Below, in pieces: positions 34,642 through 45,233 of a stretch of 45,233 nucleotides of DNA. Every line of letters starts with the position of its first letter. The first letter of the stretch is position 1. The stretch is from Novosphingobium sp. BW1 (GTDB lineage Bacteria; Pseudomonadota; Alphaproteobacteria; Sphingomonadales; Sphingomonadaceae): assembly GCF_008107685.1 (NCBI RefSeq), contig NZ_VIRF01000055.1, forward strand, positions 1 to 45,233, read 5' to 3'. Made by a program: the position numbers and the translations under genes. Under the pieces are notes generated by a model. That model was not told the origin of the DNA, ran no database searches, and worked only from the letters and a program-made list of their open reading frames with translations.

Positions 34642-36812
34642 CTATCCCGCATATTCCAGCATGATCGTGGCAAGCGGCGGCAAGGTGACATGGGCGCGCC
34701 CGCCAGCGGCCCTGATCTGCCCCAGATTGCCCTTGCCCGATCCGCCGTAATAGACCGAATCCGTGTTCAGGATCTCGCGCCAGTTGCCCTCACCCGGCAG
34801 GGCAAGCGCATAGTCCTTCAGAAGGTTGGGCGTCATATTGCTGATCACCACCACGGACCTGGCGCCGGGCGCCTTACGCACCCAGGCAAAGACCGAGTTC
34901 GTCGCATCGTCCACGACGAGCCACTCGAAGCCCTCCCCCTCGCAGTCGCGCTCGTGCAGCGCGGGCTTGTCGCGGTAAAGCCGGTTGAGATCGCGCACCA
35001 GGTTGCGCACGCCCTCATGCGCGGGTGCCTCGCGCAGGTGCCAGTCGAGCGCACGCTCCTCGCTCCACTCGCGGCGCTGCGCGAATTCCTGCCCCATGAA
35101 CAGCAGCTTCTTGCCGGGATAGCCCCACATGAGGCCATAGTAGGCGCGAAGGTTCGCGAACTGCTGCCAGTCATCTCCGCTCATCTTGGCAAGCAGCGAG
35201 CCCTTGCCATGAACGACCTCGTCATGGCTGAGAGGCAACACAAAGTTCTCCGAGAAGGCATACATCAGGCCAAAGGTGATGTCCTCGTGGTGGAACTGGC
35301 GGTGCACCGGATCGCGGCCCATGTAGCGCAGAGTATCGTGCATGAAGCCCATATTCCACTTGAACCCGAAGCCGAGCGCGGTGCCGCGCGTGCCGTTCTG
35401 CGGCTCATCGGCGGGAGCACTCACGCCGGGCCAGGCGGTCGATTCCTCGGCGAAGGTCATGATGCCGGGATGCTCGGCGTAGAGCGTGCGGTTGACCGCG
35501 CGCAGGAACTCCACCGCCTCCCAGTTCTCGCGGCCGCCTTCCGCGTTGGGCGTCCACTCGCCCTCCTTGCGCGAATAATCGCGGTAGAGCATCGAGGCGA
35601 CCGCATCCACGCGCAGGCCATCGACATGGTAGCGCTCGGCCCAGAACAGCGCGTTGTTGATGAGGAAGCTCGCCACTTCCTTGCGACCGAAATTGTAGAT
35701 GAGGGTATTCCAGTCCGGGTGGAAGCCCTGGCGCCAGTCCTCGTGTTCGTAGAGCGCGGTGCCGTCGAAGCGGACAAGGCCGTGTTCGTCGGTCGGGAAA
35801 TGGGCGGGCACCCAGTCGAGGATCACGCCGATCCCGGCCTTGTGCGCCCCTTCGACGAAGCGGGCGAACCCCGCCGGTTCGCCAAAGCGCGCAGACGGCG
35901 CATAGAGCCCCGTGGTCTGGTAGCCCCAGGAGGGATCGTAGGGGTGCTCGGCGATGGGCAGGAACTCAATATGGGTGAAGCCCATGTCGACCACGTAGGG
36001 GATGAGCTGGTCGGCCATCTCGTCCCAGTTGAGGAACCAGTTCCAGCGGTCGCGCTGCCAGGACCCGGCATGAACCTCGTAAATCGAGACCGGCACGCGG
36101 CGCGCATCGACGCCGGCCCAGTGGCTGCGGTGGACCGCATCGTTCCAGTCGGGCTTTTCCACGCGCGCGGTGATCGAGGCCGTGCGGGGGCGCACCTCGG
36201 TCATGAAGGCGAAGGGATCGGCCTTGAGCGGGCGGGCGACGCCATCGGGCCCGACAACGTGGAACTTGTAGGCCCGGTAATCCCGGATATCGGGAACGAA
36301 GATCTCCCAGACGCCGATGTCGCGGCGGTGGCGCATGACATGGCGCGCTGCGTCCCAGTCGTTGAAATCCCCAACGACGCTGACGCGCTGGGCGTTGGGG
36401 GCCCAGACCGCGAAATGGACGCCCTTGGCGCCCTGGTGCTCGATGAGGTGGGCGCCCAGCTTGTCGAACAGGCGCATGTGGGTGCCTTGCGCGATCAGCA
36501 GGTCGTCGATGGGGCCAAGCACGGGGGCGAAGCTGTAGGGGTCGGTCTGGATCCAGTCGCGCGTCGCGGTCGAGCAGCGGTAGCGCACGGGTTGCACCGC
36601 ACCCAGGAGGTAGCCCTCGAACAGGCCGCGCGGATCGATCCGGGCAACCTCGCCCAGGCATTGCCCGTCGATCGAGAAGGCCTCTGCGGTCTCGGCGCCG
36701 GGCAGGATCGCACGCGCGAAGGTGCCGCCGGGGCCAGAGTGGACGCCCAGAAGCGAGAAGGGATCGCCATGCGTGCCATCCAGCAGGGCATCGAGAGAAC
36801 TTTCAGGAGGCT

Positions 36813-36816
<4 letters not shown>
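34642..36816 (-). CDS. glgB: GlgB, 1,4-alpha-glucan branching enzyme
   Basis: A 724-residue GH13 enzyme that makes alpha-1,6 branches. An N-terminal domain plus CBM48 (about 1-220) is followed by the barrel with DGLRVDAVASMLYRDYSR (nucleophile Asp), TFAEESTAWP (catalytic Glu) and LPLSHDEVVHGKGS (transition-state His-Asp). The C-terminal beta domain ends ATIMLEYAG. Full length, similar to E. coli (728). GTG start overlaps the glgP stop (GTGA), so translation is coupled. Confidence 0.96.
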
Positions 36817-39215
<2,399 letters not shown>

Positions 39216-39499
39216 GGAGATTCTCCTCAAACGACAAGGACCTGCCCCCGAAGCCCGCCCGTAGGACGACCCCAAGAACTGGCCCATGAACGGCCAAAAG
39301 CCTGAACGGAGCGCAACCGCGCCCGGGAATCCGAAACTACGAGGCACCATGGCTACCACAAGGTTGCAATGCAGCAAGCCAAATTGTGCAGCGCCGAACA
39401 AAAGAACCCCGCTTTCCAATGGACTTGCCCGCGTTCCGATCCCCGGAGCAGCCCCCGAGACCGCTAGGCAAGCCCGGTAGCGCGGGCTAAGGATGGACG

Positions 39500-40774
39500 A
39501 TGCACGAACTCTCCCCTTTCGATGCCGCCGCGTTCCTGATCGTGATGGCCGCCGCGCTCGGATATCTCAACTACCGCACGCTGCGCCTGCCCTCGACCGT
39601 GGGGCTCACGATCATGGGGACAATCGCCTCGCTGCTCCTCGTCGCTTACGACCAGCTGGTTCCCACCAGCACCCTTTCGGCGACCTTCGGGCGCTTCCTT
39701 GCCGATCTGGATTTCTCCAAGACGCTTATGGACGGGATGCTCTCGTTCCTGCTCTTTGCGGGCGCGATGCACGTCAGCTGGGCGCACATGCGAAAAGGTG
39801 CCCTGCCGATCCTGGTCTTCAGCACCGTGGGCGTGCTCCTCTCGACCTGCCTTGTCGGCGCCGGGTTCTACGCGCTTTCGCTGGCCGTGGGCATTCCGGT
39901 CCCGCTCACCTGGTGTCTGGTCTTCGGCGCACTCATCAGCCCGACCGACCCGGTCTCGGTCATGGCGGTAATGAAGCGTGCCGCCATGCCCGAAACGCTC
40001 CAGGCGACAGTTGCGGGCGAGAGCTTGTTCAACGACGGGATCGGCGTTGTCGTCTTCACGATCCTCATCGCGCTCGCAACCGGCACGGAGGAATTCACCT
40101 GGTCCTTCGCGCTCGGCAATTTCGCGCGCGAGGCGCTGGGCGGCGCGGCCCTGGGCCTTGCGCTGGGCGGCATCGGCTTTGCCGCGATGAAGTCGATCGA
40201 TGAATACAACATCGAGGTGATGATCTCCCTCGCTGTCGTGATGGGTGGCTACAGCCTCGCCATGGCGACCCACGTCAGCGGCCCTGTCGCGATGGCGATT
40301 GCCGGGCTCATCATCGGCAACGCCGGGATCGCCCATGCCATGAGCGACACCACGCGCGACCACGTTATCAAGTTCTGGGCGCTCATCGACGAGATCCTGA
40401 ACGCGGTGCTGTTCCTGCTGATCGGCCTGGAGGTCATCGCGCTCGACCTGGAGCCGGGATACATGCTGGTGGGGGTCGCCACAGTGGGGATCGTCCTCGC
40501 TTCGCGCGCACTCGCGGTCGGCGCGCCGCTGCTGGCGATGAAGAGGGCCATCGACATGGGCCCCCTCGCCTTCCCCACGCTGGTCTGGGGCGGTCTGCGC
40601 GGCGGCATCTCGATTGCGCTTGCGCTCTCGCTCCCACTTGCCGAGATCCGCTCCGAACTTCTCGCGGTGACCTATATAGTCGTCGTCTTCGCCGTCGTCA
40701 TCCAGGGCGGCACCATCGCCCGCCTCATCTCCGCCATCCAGTCGCGCAGCTCCCGCGCGGCCCAAGCCGGGTAA
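39500..40774 (+). CDS. CPA1-type Na+/H+ antiporter (NhaP-like)
   Basis: A 424-residue inner-membrane protein with about 12 helices. The ion-binding motif ESLFNDGIGVVVFT (near residue 174-187, with ND conserved in CPA1 members) and SPTDPVSVMAVMKR identify the NhaP group. It exchanges Na+ (or K+) for protons. There is no long C-terminal cytoplasmic domain. Ribosome site AAGGA at 39489-39493. An AGCCCG/CGGGCT hairpin (39471-39476 with 39483-39488) lies just before it. Eight bases separate it from the DUF389 gene. Confidence 0.92.
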   Translation: MHELSPFDAAAFLIVMAAALGYLNYRTLRLPSTVGLTIMGTIASLLLVAYDQLVPTSTLSATFGRFLADLDFSKTLMDGMLSFLLFAGAMHVSWAHMRKGALPILVFSTVGVLLSTCLVGAGFYALSLAVGIPVPLTWCLVFGALISPTDPVSVMAVMKRAAMPETLQATVAGESLFNDGIGVVVFTILIALATGTEEFTWSFALGNFAREALGGAALGLALGGIGFAAMKSIDEYNIEVMISLAVVMGGYSLAMATHVSGPVAMAIAGLIIGNAGIAHAMSDTTRDHVIKFWALIDEILNAVLFLLIGLEVIALDLEPGYMLVGVATVGIVLASRALAVGAPLLAMKRAIDMGPLAFPTLVWGGLRGGISIALALSLPLAEIRSELLAVTYIVVVFAVVIQGGTIARLISAIQSRSSRAAQAG

Positions 40775-40781
40775 CATCTCA

Positions 40782-42575
40782 GTGACATCGACCACTCCCC
40801 CCAAAGGTCCTGATCCGGCCATGCCCGAAACCCAGCTTCCCGGCGATGGCACGCGCGGCGCCGATACCGAGGCCCCCTTCACGCCCAAGGGCCCGATCAA
40901 CGAGATGTGGGCCGCTCGCCCGCAATGGGTGCGCCGGGGCGAGGCATTCTTCCATGTCCTGCGCGTCAAGTTCGCCCACGCGGTGCTGCTGCCCGAGCTG
41001 AGTCCGGACCAGGCCTACGACCTGCGCCAGACGGTACGCCAGGAGGGCCAGCTCACCCACGGCTATGTCCTGATGTGCGCGCTCGCGGCAGGCATTGCGA
41101 TCCTGGGCCTGCTCCAGTCCTCGACCGCGGTCGTCATCGGCGCGATGCTCGTCTCCCCGCTGATGAGCCCGATTGCCGCGATGGGCTTCGGCTTTGCTTC
41201 GCTCGACGGGCACCGCATCCGCGATTCGATCCGCGTCGTCGCCATTGGCGCGGGGATCGGCATTGCCACCGGCATCGTCCTCACCTGGCTCTCGCCCATC
41301 CGCAACGCGACGCCCGAGATCCTCGCGCGGACCGAGCCCAACCTGCTCGACCTCGCGGTCGCCCTGTTCTCCGGCATCGCGGGCGGATATTCGACCGTCA
41401 TCGGCAAGGGCGGGACCGCCATCGGGGTTGCCATCGCGACCGCGCTGATGCCCCCGCTGACCGTCATCGGCTATGGCATCGGCGTGCTCCAGCCAATGTT
41501 CGCGCTGGGCGCACTGCTCCTGTTCCTCACCAACCTGGCCGCGATCACCTTCGCCTTTGCCCTGATCGCGCGGCTTTCGGGCGCAGCGCGGCCCTTCGGC
41601 AAGGTCGAGTGGACGCCGCGCTACGCCACGATCCTCGTCGCCGCCTTCCTTGCGCTGGCGACACCGCTCACGATGACGCTGATGAAGCTCACCAACGAGG
41701 CGCGCATCCGGTCCGCGGCGCAAGAGGCGATCATCGCTGCCTGCGGCGACCGGGGAGTGACCATCGCCCAGCTCGACGTCAGCTCCAGCCTCCTCGGCTC
41801 CCCCAAGGTCAAGGCGCTGGTCATTGCCACCAGCTACACCGGCAACGCCGAGATCGCCGCCGAGAACGCGCTCAAGGAAACCCTGCGCGAGGACGTCGAT
41901 GTCTCCTTGCAGCAGGTGCTCGCCGCCGACGTGCGCTCGCAGACGCAGGCCATGGTCGATGCCGCGATGGAGCGCACAACCGCGGGCATCGCCGCCGACG
42001 TTCCGCCCTACAAGGCGATCCGCCAGAAGATCGGCCTGCCCACCCGCTCGATCTGGACCGACCGCGCACAGCGCATGGTTTACCTCGAGCCCGTACCCGC
42101 GCCCGAGTGGACGCTGGCCGACTACCGCGCCACCGAGAAGGCGGCGAGCCAGGGCGTCAACGGCTGGACGGTGCGGCTGATGCCCCCGCCCCAGCCGCGC
42201 CTGACGGTGTTGCTGGAAGCAAGCGAGGACGCGCAGGTCCCCGAGAACGCCATCGCGACCGACCTCGGTATCTGGGCGCTCCAGCGCTGGGGCCTTGGCG
42301 AAGTGACGATTTTGGGGGCCGATCATGCCCGGCTGACCGCGCTTGCACGCCTGCTCGCCGATGCCGGGATTGCCGCGCAGATCGATGGCGCGCTGGTCTC
42401 CCCGCCCGAAGAGCCCCAGGCGCCTGCCGGGGATGGGACCCAGGCCGCCCCCCGGGCCATCACCGCGACGATTGCGGTCTACGCCACCAGTCCCTCGCGT
42501 CTGGAAGCGCAGCGCGCCGAGCGCGAGGCCGCGGCGCGCGCGGCTGCGCTGGAGGAAAGCTTCTCGGCGCCCTGA
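40782..42575 (+). CDS. DUF389 membrane protein
   Basis: A 597-residue protein of the DUF389/TIGR00341 group. Six or so helices lie in about 85-320, beginning with YVLMCALAAGIAILGLLQSS and containing VVIGAMLVSPLMSPI (family signature) and GKGGTAIGVAIATALMPPL. The remaining 280 residues are soluble and Ala/Arg-rich, with no known domain I can name. Function unknown in the family, though it often lies near transporters. GTG start at 40782; an ATG at 40821 (MPETQLPG) is an alternative. Likely co-transcribed with the antiporter, seven bases before. Confidence 0.85.
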   Translation: MTSTTPPKGPDPAMPETQLPGDGTRGADTEAPFTPKGPINEMWAARPQWVRRGEAFFHVLRVKFAHAVLLPELSPDQAYDLRQTVRQEGQLTHGYVLMCALAAGIAILGLLQSSTAVVIGAMLVSPLMSPIAAMGFGFASLDGHRIRDSIRVVAIGAGIGIATGIVLTWLSPIRNATPEILARTEPNLLDLAVALFSGIAGGYSTVIGKGGTAIGVAIATALMPPLTVIGYGIGVLQPMFALGALLLFLTNLAAITFAFALIARLSGAARPFGKVEWTPRYATILVAAFLALATPLTMTLMKLTNEARIRSAAQEAIIAACGDRGVTIAQLDVSSSLLGSPKVKALVIATSYTGNAEIAAENALKETLREDVDVSLQQVLAADVRSQTQAMVDAAMERTTAGIAADVPPYKAIRQKIGLPTRSIWTDRAQRMVYLEPVPAPEWTLADYRATEKAASQGVNGWTVRLMPPPQPRLTVLLEASEDAQVPENAIATDLGIWALQRWGLGEVTILGADHARLTALARLLADAGIAAQIDGALVSPPEEPQAPAGDGTQAAPRAITATIAVYATSPSRLEAQRAEREAAARAAALEESFSAP

Positions 42576-42583
42576 CGGCGCCG
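42565..42583. terminator. Hairpin between DUF389 and gntR-like genes
   Basis: CGGCGCC (42565-42571) and GGCGCCG (42577-42583) form a perfect 7-bp stem across the DUF389 stop codon. No U-run in either direction, so terminator function is weakly supported. Confidence 0.35.
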
Positions 42584-42594
42584 CAGACGAATTG

Positions 42595-43281
42595 TCAGCC
42601 CCTCGCGGCCTGCGCCAGGTGCACGCCCTCGATCTGGCCCAGCACGACGGCCCGGATGCGCCGCACGTGGAGCACGAGCGCGGCCTGGGCGGTTTCCAGC
42701 TCGCGCCGAGCGATAGCCTCGCACAGCATATGGTGTTCGCGCAGATGGTCCTGACGGGCATGCTCGGCGGCCACGGCATCCATCGTCTTCCACGTGCCCA
42801 GAACGAAAGCCTGGCCCACGTCCCAGACACGCTCGACCATTGTCGCCAGCAGCGTCGAGGAATGGCGACTGTAGGTCATCCAGTGAAATTCGCGCCCATG
42901 CTCGATCATGTCCTCCGCCGTTGTCGCAGCTTCCCCAGCGCGCACTAGCGCGCGCAGGGCCTCAACGTCCTCAGCACCGAAGTTGGCCATGCTGTCAGCC
43001 AGGAGCAGCGGCTCCAGACGCTCGCGAATGTCGAACGCGGCGGCGATGTCCGAGCGCGCGGGCGCGACGACCCGCGCGCCGGTGTTGGCGCGCATCGTCA
43101 CCAGCCCCCGCGATTCCAGGATACGCAGCGCATCGCGCACGGGGATGCGGCTCGTGTTCAGCTCGGCGGCCAGCTCGTCCTGCTTGATTCGCAGGCCCGG
43201 CGCCAGTTCGCCCGAGAGGATGCGCCGGGCCAGGATTGAGGCCACGCGCTCACTCACCGCTTCACTTGGTATCTTTATCAT
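42595..43281 (-). CDS. GntR-family (FCD) transcriptional regulator
   Basis: A 228-residue regulator. The N-terminal winged helix (about 8-75) contains LAAELNTSRIPVRDALRILESRGLV, in short AELNTSRIPVRDAL. The FCD ligand domain (about 80-215) has the usual Asp and His residues for a metal-carboxylate site (RHSSTLL, HARQDH, EHHML). The ligand is likely a sugar acid or other organic acid. It is encoded 93 bases after the GntP permease gene on the same strand, so it probably controls that permease. Confidence 0.9.
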   Translation of the reverse strand: MIKIPSEAVSERVASILARRILSGELAPGLRIKQDELAAELNTSRIPVRDALRILESRGLVTMRANTGARVVAPARSDIAAAFDIRERLEPLLLADSMANFGAEDVEALRALVRAGEAATTAEDMIEHGREFHWMTYSRHSSTLLATMVERVWDVGQAFVLGTWKTMDAVAAEHARQDHLREHHMLCEAIARRELETAQAALVLHVRRIRAVVLGQIEGVHLAQAARG

Positions 43282-43310
43282 TGCGAGTTCATTTTTCCGG
43301 TATCTCGAAA

Positions 43311-43325
43311 GTCCATTTATTGGAC
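43311..43325 (-). promoter_or_regulatory. Inverted repeat, possible GntR operator
   Basis: GTCCATTTATTGGAC is a perfect dyad (5-5-5) in the AT-rich gap upstream of the gntR-like gene, 30 bases before its start. Two GGTATCT direct repeats (43268 and 43299) lie between it and the gene. FCD regulators usually bind short dyads of this size. Inference only. Confidence 0.4.
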
Positions 43326-43374
43326 GTGAGTAAAATCCGACGCAATATCCTTTTTTTAGCGTTAACTCCGCACC

Positions 43375-44739
43375 TCAGATCAGCACAAATATGCCGATCG
43401 CAAGGGCGAGGCCGAGAAGCGGTACCAGCACCGTCAGTACGCCAAGAGCCGGGTAGGCTGCCTTGTGGGTCTCCCCGCAGATGGCGCGGATGGTGGTCAC
43501 GACATAGCCGTTGTGCGGCAAGCTATCGAGCGCGCCGCTGGCAATCGCGACCGTGCGGTGCAGCTGCGCGGTATCAGCTCCAGCTTCCAGGTAACCTGGC
43601 GCGAGCAGCGGCAGGGCGATAGTCTGCCCGCCCGAGGCCGAGCCGGTGAGCGCAGCGATAACGGTCACCGCCACGGCCGCGCCGATAAGGGGATTGCCCG
43701 GAAGCCCTTGCAGCCGCTCGAGCGCCATCTGGAAGGCAGGCGAAAGGGCGGCGACCGACCCGAAGCCGACGACCGCACAGGTGTTGGTGATTGCCACCAC
43801 GGCCCCGCTCGCCGCGCGCGCGAACGCGCCCGGCAGGGCCGCGCGGGCACGATAGCCCACGCCCAGCGCCAGCAGGCATCCCGTGCCCAGCGCCACCACC
43901 AGCGCCCACTTGCCCAGCGATTGCTCCGGCAGCGCCCACGCCAGCCCCGGCACGCCCTGCGGGTACTGGAACAGCATAAAAACGCCCAGCACGGCAAGAA
44001 GCGGCACAAGGCACAACAGCGGCGGCGGCAGGTGCGGATGGTCAGCGAGTGCGTTGTCCCCCTTGCGCGCCTCGAAGCGCTCGCCCCGCGTCCGCGCGCG
44101 GTGCACCATCCGGTCGAGCAGGACATAACCCAGCCCCGCCATCAGGCTTGCGACAAGCAGGCTGACCGGCCAGGCCGCGTAGGCATCGGTGCCCAGGTAC
44201 TGCATCGGGATCAAATTCTGGATCTCGGGCGAGCCTGCGCTGGTCATCGTGAAGGTGACCGATCCGAACGCGAGCGCGGCCGGGATGAACCGGCGCGGCA
44301 GATCCGCCTCGCGGAAGAGATGGACCGCCAGCGGATAAACCGCGAACCCCACGATGAAGACCGAGACCCCGCCATAGGTGAGAAGTGCCGCCGCCGCGAC
44401 CACGGCCAACACCGCATGACGAAGGCCGATGCGCGCGACCACCCCGCGCGCCACGCTGGCCGCAGCCCCGCTCGCAGCCATGACCTCGCCGAAAATCGCG
44501 CCCAGCAGAAACATCCAGAACCAGTCGGCGAAGAAGCCGGTGAACCCGGCCATGTAACTTGTCGCGAAATCTCCCTCTCCCGCGTTCGCCAGCGGCGGCA
44601 AGAAGGCCAGACCGCTGGTCACGGCCACCAGCGCCGCGCAGGCTGGCGCGGCGAGCAGGATATGCACCCCGCGCACGGTCAGGAGGATGAGGAGAGCAAG
44701 AGCGGCGACAAGGCCGACAGCGCTGAACACGAAGACCAT
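43375..44739 (-). CDS. GntP-family gluconate/organic-acid permease
   Basis: A 454-residue inner-membrane transporter with about 12 helices. Family features are FFADWFWMFLLGAIFGEVM (short: MFLLGAIFG), YGGVSVFIVGFAVYPLAVHLF, and near the end GSASGGQTIALPLLAPGYL and SGALDSLPHNGYVVTTI (in short LDSLPHNG). GntP members take up gluconate, hydroxy acids or related compounds with protons. The nearby GntR/FCD regulator is consistent. No gluconokinase or sugar-acid catabolic gene is in the window, so the substrate is open. Confidence 0.88.
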   Translation of the reverse strand: MVFVFSAVGLVAALALLILLTVRGVHILLAAPACAALVAVTSGLAFLPPLANAGEGDFATSYMAGFTGFFADWFWMFLLGAIFGEVMAASGAAASVARGVVARIGLRHAVLAVVAAAALLTYGGVSVFIVGFAVYPLAVHLFREADLPRRFIPAALAFGSVTFTMTSAGSPEIQNLIPMQYLGTDAYAAWPVSLLVASLMAGLGYVLLDRMVHRARTRGERFEARKGDNALADHPHLPPPLLCLVPLLAVLGVFMLFQYPQGVPGLAWALPEQSLGKWALVVALGTGCLLALGVGYRARAALPGAFARAASGAVVAITNTCAVVGFGSVAALSPAFQMALERLQGLPGNPLIGAAVAVTVIAALTGSASGGQTIALPLLAPGYLEAGADTAQLHRTVAIASGALDSLPHNGYVVTTIRAICGETHKAAYPALGVLTVLVPLLGLALAIGIFVLI

Positions 44740-44929
44740 CTCCCAGAGGCAGGATACCGACCACGGCCCTCTTTGCGGAGCCTTGCGACGCGCGATGGTG
44801 CCGCCTTGCCTGCCACTTGTCCATGGCCTCCTCCGACGCCTCAGTCACGTAGATCCCCTTGGACGCGTAATCATGGGAAAGAGAGGATGTCCTGACACCA
44901 TCGCCGCCCGGCACAGGGACAGTCCATCC

Positions 44930-45233
44930 ATGGTTCTCAAGCGCATCGCGCCCTCGCAGGTCGAGCAGGGCATGTACATTCACGCCTTCCAGGGCAACTG
45001 GTTCGCCCACCCCTTCTGGCGCGCACACTTCGTAGTCGAGGACGCCGCACGGTGCAGCGAGCTGCGCGCCAGCGGGCTCGACGCCATCGTCATTGACACC
45101 GACAAGGGCCGCGACCTGCCCGGCGACGAAACCGGCGCATCCTCGCCCGCGCCGGCTCGCCCCTTGCGCCGTCCGCTGGTGGCAACGCCCGCCCCGGGCC
45201 CGAGTGCGCCCCCCGCCGCAACCTCGTTGGTTC
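44930..45233 (+). CDS. HD-GYP protein, N-terminal part (DUF3391)
   Basis: A frame that starts with ATG at 44930 and runs off the window end. Residues 1-55 match the DUF3391 domain found before HD-GYP cyclic-di-GMP phosphodiesterases: IAPSQVEQGMYIHAFQGNW (key EQGMYI and NWF), HPFWRAHF, and IVIDTDKGRDL. Residues 60-101 are a Pro/Ala linker. The HD-GYP domain itself would lie to the right, outside the window, so the assignment rests on the N-terminal domain alone. Divergent from the GntP permease. Confidence 0.75.
   Translation, partial: MVLKRIAPSQVEQGMYIHAFQGNWFAHPFWRAHFVVEDAARCSELRASGLDAIVIDTDKGRDLPGDETGASSPAPARPLRRPLVATPAPGPSAPPAATSLV

Noticed and set aside
44740..44929. Minus-strand gene remnant containing GIYVTEASEEAMDKWQAR
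   Set aside because: The stretch looks protein-like, but it has no start with a ribosome site, no recognisable family, and runs out of frame into the permease gene.

Overview
The window looks like chromosomal DNA of a GC-rich alphaproteobacterium in Sphingomonadaceae, most likely Novosphingobium or a close relative. The basis is gene content and remembered family resemblance, not a search: the half-type ABC transporter at 3760-5580 closely resembles the structurally characterised Atm1 of Novosphingobium aromaticivorans, and the window carries typical alphaproteobacterial genes (COQ9, ubiquinol-cytochrome c chaperone next to a DUF177 protein, EipA/DUF1134, HslV with an N-terminal extension). 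Apart from a tRNA promoter there is little AT-rich DNA, and I see no insertion sequence, integrase, phage gene or CRISPR array.

Layout. 0.4-3.7 kb: three surface-polysaccharide genes (GT2 glycosyltransferase, Wzx-like flippase, GT14-like transferase), probably the edge of a locus that continues to the left. 3.8-7.6 kb: Atm1-type exporter, a structured leader with clustered cysteine codons, a SulP anion permease, and a small membrane-protein ORF ending at a strong bidirectional terminator. 7.6-11.6 kb (minus strand): DUF1737 protein, PhyH-like dioxygenase, ACT-domain protein, hslU, hslV and bamE. 11.8-12.9 kb (plus): ubiquinol-cytochrome c chaperone and YceD/DUF177. 13-17.2 kb (minus): ssb, feoB-feoA with a possible Fur box, coq9 and a secreted ankyrin protein. 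17.3-21.3 kb (plus): SCO protein, YcgN-like Cys-cluster protein, YgjP-type metallopeptidase, an unknown membrane protein, ribD and ribE. 21.4-24.4 kb (minus): DJ-1/PfpI protein, aromatic aminotransferase, eipA. 24.7 kb: tRNA-Ser(GCU) with a clear promoter, followed by a small frameshifted gene.

25.5-30.1 kb is a second polysaccharide module: an FAD amine-oxidase/mutase-like flavoprotein, a polysaccharide pyruvyltransferase-family protein and a secreted clan-A-like glycoside hydrolase. It meets, tail to tail, a complete glycogen operon transcribed leftward in the order glgP-glgB-glgC-glgA-glgX, with overlapping or nearly touching genes (30.1-39.2 kb). 39.5-42.6 kb holds a CPA1-type Na+/H+ antiporter and a DUF389 membrane protein. 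42.6-44.7 kb holds a GntP-family permease with a GntR/FCD regulator. The right edge cuts the start of an HD-GYP-type protein (DUF3391 N-terminus).

Most genes are housekeeping. The parts most worth a second look are the cysteine-codon-rich leader that ends base-to-base against the SulP start codon, the small ORF after SulP, the frameshifted gene beside tRNA-Ser, and the flavoprotein/pyruvyltransferase/hydrolase trio. I did not find a convincing wholly new defence or mobile system.
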